Positions 5,792-9,770 of a DNA stretch of 9,770 nt are shown piece after piece. The stretch is taken from positions 1-9,770 of the forward strand of contig JAJNDJ010000014.1 of NCBI GenBank assembly GCA_021156345.1. Reading direction: 5' to 3'. How positions within the stretch are numbered: position 1 is the first letter of the stretch; every line of letters starts with the position of its first letter. The position numbers and the translations under genes are program-made. Below the pieces are notes generated by a model that worked only from the letters and a program-made list of their open reading frames with translations, ran no database searches and was not told where the DNA came from. This DNA comes from Rubrobacteraceae bacterium (GTDB taxonomy: Bacteria; Actinomycetota; Rubrobacteria; Rubrobacterales; Rubrobacteraceae).

Positions 5792-6502
5792 CTAGTCCTC
5801 GAATAAGGAGCCCAGACCGCCGCCGCCTCCGTCGCCGGCATGGGAATGCTCGGGGACGGAGGCACCTTCCGAGGGTTGTATGAGGACCCAGCCAGCCCCC
5901 TCGAAAGATACCTGGAACGACTCGCCGCTGCCGCGTCCCGTAAAGGTCTTGAAGGATACATCGCTTTTGACGCCCGTCCTCACACCGCCGCTCCAAGCGA
6001 TGGCGGACTCGGGGTCGGCGAAGGTCGGGGTCGAGGTGTCGAGGAGAACGGGCTCGCCGTCCGAGGTGACGGCGACCTTGCCCGTGCCTTCGAGGACGAC
6101 GTTGAAGAGGCCGCCTGCGAGCCGGCCTGCGCCTTCGACGCGCATTATGTCCCAGTCTATGCCTGGCTCGAAGGCGAGGATGTTGTCGCCGTTGACGGTC
6201 ATCCGCTCGTTCTGGAGATCCAGGATCATGATCTTGCGCTTGTCCATAGCCAGGAAGAGGTCGCCCGTCCCGTTGGCAGCCATTAGTTTGACGCCTTCGC
6301 CGGTGACGGCCTTCTTGAAGAAACGCCCCAGGCCACCGCCCTTGTGCTCGAAGCGGACGTCACCCTGGTAGGCGACCATCGAGCCGAGTTTGGCCTGGAT
6401 CTGGTCGTTCTCCAACCTCACCTTGAGCATGGCCGAGTTCTGCAGCGTGAACCGCCCTGCCGGCGCAACCTCCCGAAACTGCTCCAGGTTCGTCTCACTC
6501 AC
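5792..6502 (-). CDS. AIM24-family protein (236 aa)
   Basis: The GTG start at 6502 is backed by GGGAGG about 7 nt upstream; the nearby ATG is out of frame and stops at once. The sequence is beta-rich and glycine-rich, with landmarks seen in bacterial AIM24 (TrAP-like fold) proteins: GSMVAYQGDVRFEHKGGG near residues 40-57, GLGRFFKKAVTGEG, then a Gly/Asp-rich core (ILAFEPGIDWDIMRVEGAG) and GGLFNVVLEGTGKVAVTS. The tail HSHAGDGGGGGLGSLFED is flexible and glycine-rich. The family is named after a yeast mitochondrial inner-membrane protein; bacterial members have no settled biochemical role. No signal peptide or membrane helix is seen, so it is probably cytosolic. It follows csaA on the same strand after 69 nt, so it may share its transcript; no terminator is visible between them. 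Confidence 0.85.
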   Translation of the reverse strand: MSETNLEQFREVAPAGRFTLQNSAMLKVRLENDQIQAKLGSMVAYQGDVRFEHKGGGLGRFFKKAVTGEGVKLMAANGTGDLFLAMDKRKIMILDLQNERMTVNGDNILAFEPGIDWDIMRVEGAGRLAGGLFNVVLEGTGKVAVTSDGEPVLLDTSTPTFADPESAIAWSGGVRTGVKSDVSFKTFTGRGSGESFQVSFEGAGWVLIQPSEGASVPEHSHAGDGGGGGLGSLFED

Positions 6503-6571
6503 CGCATTACCTCCCTTTCCGATCGGAGTAAACGATACTATCTGGGTACGAAGCGCTCGTCTAGAAGTTTC

Positions 6572-6910
6572 CTAGAACATCCTGCCACCCGGCGGGACCT
6601 CGTGGTCGGGGGAGAGGAGCACTACGGCCTCATTCCCGTCAGGTACGCCGAGGACGAGCACCTCGCTCTGGAAGCCCGCGATCCTCTTTGGGGGAAAGTT
6701 GATCACGGCCACGACCTGCTTTCCTACGAGTCCCTCAGGCGCATAGTGCGCCGTGAGCTGGGCGCTGGTCTTCCTGGTCCCGACCTCCGGTCCGAAGTCC
6801 ACTATGAGCTTGATCGAAGGCTTGCGTGCCTCCGGGAAAGGCTTGGCCTCGACGACCGTGCCGACCCGTACATCCACCTTCTCGAAATCTTCCCAGACTA
6901 TCTCAGGCAA
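6572..6910 (-). CDS. csaA: CsaA-type tRNA-binding / chaperone-like protein (112 aa)
   Basis: The product aligns from end to end with my memory of Bacillus CsaA. Visible blocks are DFEKVDVRVGTVVEAKPFPEA (8-28, the OB-fold entry), KLIVDFGPEVGTRKTSAQLT (34-53), YAPEGLVGKQVVAVINFPP (56-74), KRIAGFQSEVLVLGVP (75-90) and a VVLLSPDHEVPPGG tail. This is the tRNA-binding (EMAP II / Trbp111) OB-fold, which works as a homodimer. CsaA is described as an export-related chaperone that binds unfolded preproteins, and the fold also suggests tRNA binding. The start is TTG at 6910, supported by AGGAGG 5 nt upstream. An ATG at 6915 sits 5 nt upstream in another frame and is rejected. It is the first clear gene of a minus-strand unit with the AIM24 gene. 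Confidence 0.93.
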   Translation of the reverse strand: MPEIVWEDFEKVDVRVGTVVEAKPFPEARKPSIKLIVDFGPEVGTRKTSAQLTAHYAPEGLVGKQVVAVINFPPKRIAGFQSEVLVLGVPDGNEAVVLLSPDHEVPPGGRMF

Positions 6911-7009
6911 TCCATCCTCCTATTGTTGAGAGGTTACAGACTCGAGGCATCTGCAACGAGTTTCGAGAACCGGCAAAGTCTATCCCTGAAACCTGTAGCC
7001 TGACACCTA

Positions 7010-7144
7010 CTACGGAAGCTTCCTCACCTCGAAGAGCTCCCGGACGACGTGGAGGTTGAGCTTCCCCAGCAGGAAGGTTTCGCGTGACCACCGCGCGGGA
7101 CGCCCGTCTGTCAGGTCTCCCTCGTGCGCAAACGCCCGATGCAC
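7010..7144 (-). CDS. Possible small gene or gene remnant, 44 codons
   Basis: GTG at 7144 opens MHRAFAHEGDLTDGRPARWS followed by RETFLLGKLNLHVVRELFEV and RKLP, ending at TAG 7010-7012. The frame can be read 5' of the GTG (AGRRVGFWV) to an upstream stop near 7180, so the N-terminus may be lost or the start non-obvious. About four fifths of codons end in G or C, like the real genes here. The composition is also protein-like, with a plausible amphipathic helix LNLHVVRELFEVRK. A weak AGGA lies about 8 nt before the GTG. I do not recognise it. It could be a small protein leading the csaA transcript, or the 3' remnant of a decayed gene. Confidence 0.4.
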   Translation of the reverse strand: MHRAFAHEGDLTDGRPARWSRETFLLGKLNLHVVRELFEVRKLP

Positions 7145-7199
7145 CCAGAATCCTACCCGACGGCCCGCCGTCTGTATGCAACTCTATGTGTTCACCCTC

Positions 7200-7228
7200 T
7201 TGTACGACAAATTGGAATTAATTATGAT
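7200..7228 (+). promoter_or_regulatory. Promoter of the permease-ligase operon with an embedded inverted repeat
   Basis: TTGTAC (7200-7205) and TATGAT (7223-7228) are spaced by exactly 17 nt. The -10 matches 5 of 6 consensus bases and the -35 only 3 of 6. The -35 lies within TTGT-ACG-ACAA (7200-7210), a short inverted repeat that could be an operator half-site pair. The spacer is unusually AT-rich for this window. The implied start near 7235 leaves about 100 nt of leader before the permease ATG. Confidence 0.5.
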
Positions 7229-7337
7229 GCCGTTGTAGCGAGATGGCAGGCACGGGAATGGGGACCTTGCCGATAGTCTTGGCTGGATGTCGTGGACGGT
7301 GGCGGCGGGGAGTAGTTTCTCGGGAAGGGAGTTCGGG

Positions 7338-8798
7338 ATGAGCGAGCAGGAGAGACGGACAACGCAGGGGGCAGACTACGAGAATGTCGGGACCGAGTAC
7401 CTGGAGCAGCGCCAGCTCCAGAAAGGGGCCGCGGGCTGGGTGTTGTTGGCCGGGCTCGGGGTAGCCTACGTCATATCTGGTGACTTCGCCGGTTGGAACT
7501 TCGGGCTCGCCGAAGGCGGTTGGGGAGGGTTGCTGATTGCTACCTTGCTCATGGCTACGATGTACACGGCGATGGTCTTCTCGCTAGCCGAGCTCTCGTC
7601 GACGATACCGACCGCCGGCGGTGGTTACGGATTCGCGCGTAGGGCGATGGGGCCGTGGGGTGGGTTTTTGACAGGGACGGCGATCTTGATCGAGTACGCC
7701 ATAGCACCGGCGGCCATCGCCACCTTTATCGGGGGATACGTGGAGTCCCTCATCGGCATCGGTGGCTGGATCGTCTACTTGGCCGTCTACCTGATCTTCG
7801 TCGGCATCCACCTCTACGGCGTAGGCGAGGCACTCAAGCTGATGTTCGCCATAACCGCCATCGCCGTCGTGGCGCTTGCGGCCTTCGTCATCGGGATGAT
7901 ACCGCAGTTCGAACCCTCCAATTTGCTCAACATCGACCCGACGAACGCTGCAGGGGCAAGCTCGTTCTTGCCGTTCGGAGTGGTAGGCATTTGGGCGGCG
8001 CTGCCGTATGCGATCTGGTTCTTTCTCGCGATCGAGGGCGTGCCGCTCGCCGCCGAGGAGAGCCGGGAGCCCACGCGCGACATGCCCAGGGGGCTCATTG
8101 CCGGCATGATGGCATTGTTGATTTTCGCGGCGCTCATCCTGGTCTTCGGGCCGGGCGCGGCCGGCTCGGCAGCTATCCAGGGCTCCGCCAACCCGCTGCC
8201 TCTGGCAGTGGAGAAGGCCTACGGCGGTAGCAACGCGCTTAGTACCTTCGTCAACATCGCGGGGCTCGCGGGCCTGATCGCGAGCTTTTTCTCGATCATC
8301 TTCGCCTACTCGCGCCAGACCTTCGCGCTCTCCAGGGCCGGTTACCTCCCGAGGTTGCTCTCTGTCACCGGAGGCCGCAGAACACCATGGGCCGCACTCG
8401 TGGTGCCTGGCGTCGTCGGCTTTCTCCTGACGCTCCTTCCGCCCGAAGTCACGGGGAACGGGGCGATCCTGATCAACATCGCCGTCTTCGGAGCGACGAT
8501 CTCCTACGTCCTGATGATGCTCTCGCACATCGTTTTGAGGCGGCGAGAGCCGGAACTCGAGCGTCCCTACCGCACGCCCGGCGGTGTCCTTACTTCGGGG
8601 GTGGCGCTCGCGCTTGGGGTTCTTGCGGTCATTGCGACGTTTATAGTGGACGAGCGTGCAGCGTTTATTACGCTCGGCGTCTACGTACTCTTTATCGCCT
8701 ACTTCGGCCTCTACAGCCGGCACCACCTCGTCGCCCAGGCGCCGGAGGAAGAGTTCGCCACGATAGAGAAGGCCGAGTCCGAGCTGGCCGGAAGCTAG
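7338..8798 (+). CDS. Ethanolamine-type amino acid/amine permease, APC superfamily (486 aa)
   Basis: A cytoplasmic-membrane transporter with about 12 hydrophobic segments. After a polar N-terminus come QLQKGAAGWVLLAGLGVAYV and ISGDFAGWNFGLAEGGWGG, the TM1-TM2 substrate-site pattern I associate with the ethanolamine permease group. Next are FSLAELSSTIPTAGGGYGFA (the APC TM3 region) and PYAIWFFLAIEGVPLAAEES followed by REPTRDMPRGLI, the conserved loop after TM6. The C-terminal tail is acidic and cytoplasmic. I chose ATG 7338 because AGGGAG (7326-7331) lies 6 nt upstream and the family N-terminus begins there; the in-frame ATG at 7287 has no Shine-Dalgarno and adds 17 unlike residues. It is the first gene of a two-gene unit with the glutamine synthetase-like ligase. 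Ethanolamine as substrate is inferred from resemblance and from that partner. Confidence 0.88.
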   Translation: MSEQERRTTQGADYENVGTEYLEQRQLQKGAAGWVLLAGLGVAYVISGDFAGWNFGLAEGGWGGLLIATLLMATMYTAMVFSLAELSSTIPTAGGGYGFARRAMGPWGGFLTGTAILIEYAIAPAAIATFIGGYVESLIGIGGWIVYLAVYLIFVGIHLYGVGEALKLMFAITAIAVVALAAFVIGMIPQFEPSNLLNIDPTNAAGASSFLPFGVVGIWAALPYAIWFFLAIEGVPLAAEESREPTRDMPRGLIAGMMALLIFAALILVFGPGAAGSAAIQGSANPLPLAVEKAYGGSNALSTFVNIAGLAGLIASFFSIIFAYSRQTFALSRAGYLPRLLSVTGGRRTPWAALVVPGVVGFLLTLLPPEVTGNGAILINIAVFGATISYVLMMLSHIVLRRREPELERPYRTPGGVLTSGVALALGVLAVIATFIVDERAAFITLGVYVLFIAYFGLYSRHHLVAQAPEEEFATIEKAESELAGS

Positions 8799-8811
8799 AG
8801 AGGAGCAAGAA

Positions 8812-9770
8812 TTGGACACCACGCAGGCGATGGGACGCCTCGACCTGGACACCCTGCGCTCCGAGGTCGAAGCCGGAAAGATCGACACCGTCCTCCTCGC
8901 GATGACGGACATGCAGGGCCGGCTCCAGGGCAAGCGCCTCACCGCAAGCCACTTCCTCGACGAGGTGGTCGAGCACGACGCGGAAGGATGCAATTATTTG
9001 CTAGCGGTAGACGTAGAGATGAATACCGTAGAGGGATACGCGATGTCCTCCTGGGAGCGCGGCTACGGCGACTTCGTCTTCAAGCCTGACATGGATACCT
9101 TGAGGTACGTCCCCTGGCAGGAGGGGACGGCGCTCGTGACGTGCGACCTCGTCTGGGAAGACGGCTCTCCGGTCGTCGCCTCGCCCCGGCAGGTTCTCAA
9201 GCGCCAGCTAGGGAGGCTCTCCGAACGTGGCCTCGAAGCCTTCGTAGGGACCGAACTCGAGTTCATCGTCTTCATGGACTCCTACGAGGAAGCGTGGCGT
9301 AAAGGGTACAGAGATCTGGAGCCCGCCAACTACTACAACGTCGATTACTCGCTGCTAGGAACGGCGCGCATCGAGCCCTTGCTGCGGCGCATCCGCAACT
9401 CGATGGCGGCGGCCGGGCTCGCGGTGGAGGATGCGAAGGGCGAGTGCAATTACGGCCAGCACGAGATCAACTTCCGGTTCGGCCACGCCTTGGCGACCGC
9501 GGACGGGCACGCGATCTACAAAAACGGCGCCAAGGAGATCGCCGCCCAGGAAGCCTGTTCTATAACCTTCATGCCGAAGTTCGACGAGCGCGAGGGTAAC
9601 TCCTGCCACATACATCTGAGCCTCCGCGGAGAGGACGGTACCCCGGTCTTCGCCGACGGCCACGAGTTCTCTGAGACGTTCCGGAACTTCCTCGCCGGCC
9701 AGTTGGCGTGCCTACGCGAGCTAACGCTCTTCCTCGCCCCGAACATCAACTCCTACAAGCGCTACGCCAA
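8812..9770 (+). CDS. Glutamine synthetase-like ligase, probably gamma-glutamyl-amine synthetase (3' cut by window edge)
   Basis: The frame stays open to the right edge, giving 319 residues. AGAGGAG (8799-8805) begins right after the permease stop and lies 6 nt before TTG 8812, fixing that start over ATG 8830. Glutamine synthetase landmarks: LLAMTDMQGRLQGKRL (beta-grasp N-domain, about 28-43), GTELEF with E148/E150 (metal and glutamate site), KGECNYGQHEINF with E211/E218, FMPKF, NSCHIHLSL with H266/H268, and the terminal PNINSYKRYA. The canonical GAGCHTN-type loop reads GNSCHIH, as in the GlnT/PuuA-like and GlnA3/GlnA4-like branches rather than housekeeping GlnA. These enzymes join glutamate to an amine (putrescine, ethanolamine, isopropylamine) using ATP. 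Next to an ethanolamine-type permease, gamma-glutamylethanolamide synthesis is the best guess; other amines remain possible. Confidence 0.88.
   Translation, partial: MDTTQAMGRLDLDTLRSEVEAGKIDTVLLAMTDMQGRLQGKRLTASHFLDEVVEHDAEGCNYLLAVDVEMNTVEGYAMSSWERGYGDFVFKPDMDTLRYVPWQEGTALVTCDLVWEDGSPVVASPRQVLKRQLGRLSERGLEAFVGTELEFIVFMDSYEEAWRKGYRDLEPANYYNVDYSLLGTARIEPLLRRIRNSMAAAGLAVEDAKGECNYGQHEINFRFGHALATADGHAIYKNGAKEIAAQEACSITFMPKFDEREGNSCHIHLSLRGEDGTPVFADGHEFSETFRNFLAGQLACLRELTLFLAPNINSYKRYA

Larger units (their letters stand above)
6911..7337. other. Divergent intergenic region between csaA and the permease
   Basis: This 427-nt region separates a minus-strand and a plus-strand unit. It contains the csaA Shine-Dalgarno (about 6916-6921), a palindrome GGAAGCTTCC (7014-7023), a 44-codon minus-strand ORF (7010-7144), an AT-rich island at about 7206-7228 carrying the permease promoter, and a roughly 100-nt leader before the permease Shine-Dalgarno. 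I see no convincing csaA promoter and no known riboswitch signature. Confidence 0.6.

Noticed and set aside
7287..7337. N-terminal extension of the permease from ATG 7287
   Set aside because: There is no Shine-Dalgarno before it, and the added residues do not look like the family. ATG 7338 has AGGGAG at good spacing.
7584..8993. A 469-codon minus-strand open frame opposite the permease
   Set aside because: Its Arg/Asp/Glu-rich composition is typical of antisense to a membrane protein gene, and it spans two clearly real genes on the other strand.
1..9770. CRISPR array, tRNA or rRNA genes
   Set aside because: There is no series of regularly spaced direct repeats beyond the two cassette units, and I recognised no tRNA cloverleaf or rRNA sequence.

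Overview
The window is a GC-rich stretch of bacterial chromosome. Codon use favours G/C in the third position, with frequent AGG (Arg) and ATA (Ile). GTG and TTG starts are common: leuS, the sulfotransferase-like gene and the AIM24 gene use GTG, and csaA and the glutamine synthetase-like gene use TTG, most of them behind a good Shine-Dalgarno. Gene content and codon style suggest a deep-branching actinobacterium of the Rubrobacter type. That assignment is inference from style and recalled family resemblance, not a database result.

Layout, left to right. (1) Plus strand, 2-873: the 3' part of an FAD-dependent monooxygenase cut by the window edge, coupled by an ATGA overlap to a 39-residue single-pass membrane ORF. 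A strong intrinsic terminator closes this unit. (2) Plus strand, 934-3519: a promoter partly inside that terminator's T-tract, a foldable leader, then complete leucyl-tRNA synthetase. (3) Plus strand, 3641-5149: a Tat-exported arylsulfotransferase-like beta-propeller protein, ending in two overlapping inverted repeats. (4) 5184-5674: a compact cassette. One minus-strand gene for a small basic Cys/HGPYWY protein (DUF6788-like) is bracketed by two directly repeated, internally palindromic units (CTTATGTA...TACATAAGAAG). The right-hand unit lies across the gene's putative promoter. (5) Minus strand, 7144-5638: a 44-codon ORF with good coding bias, csaA (tRNA-binding chaperone-like), an AIM24-family gene, and a 38-codon ORF whose codon bias changes where it enters the cassette. 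(6) Plus strand, from about 7200 to the right edge: a promoter with a small palindrome, an ethanolamine-type APC permease, and a glutamine synthetase-like enzyme that runs off the end. The last two form a tight operon (13-nt gap, Shine-Dalgarno directly after the permease stop).

How the genes work together: the permease and ligase form a plausible unit that imports a small amine, probably ethanolamine, and gamma-glutamylates it. leuS and csaA are housekeeping functions. The sulfotransferase-like protein acts outside the membrane. The feature least explained by known families is the 0.49-kb DUF6788-like cassette with its paired palindromic ends.
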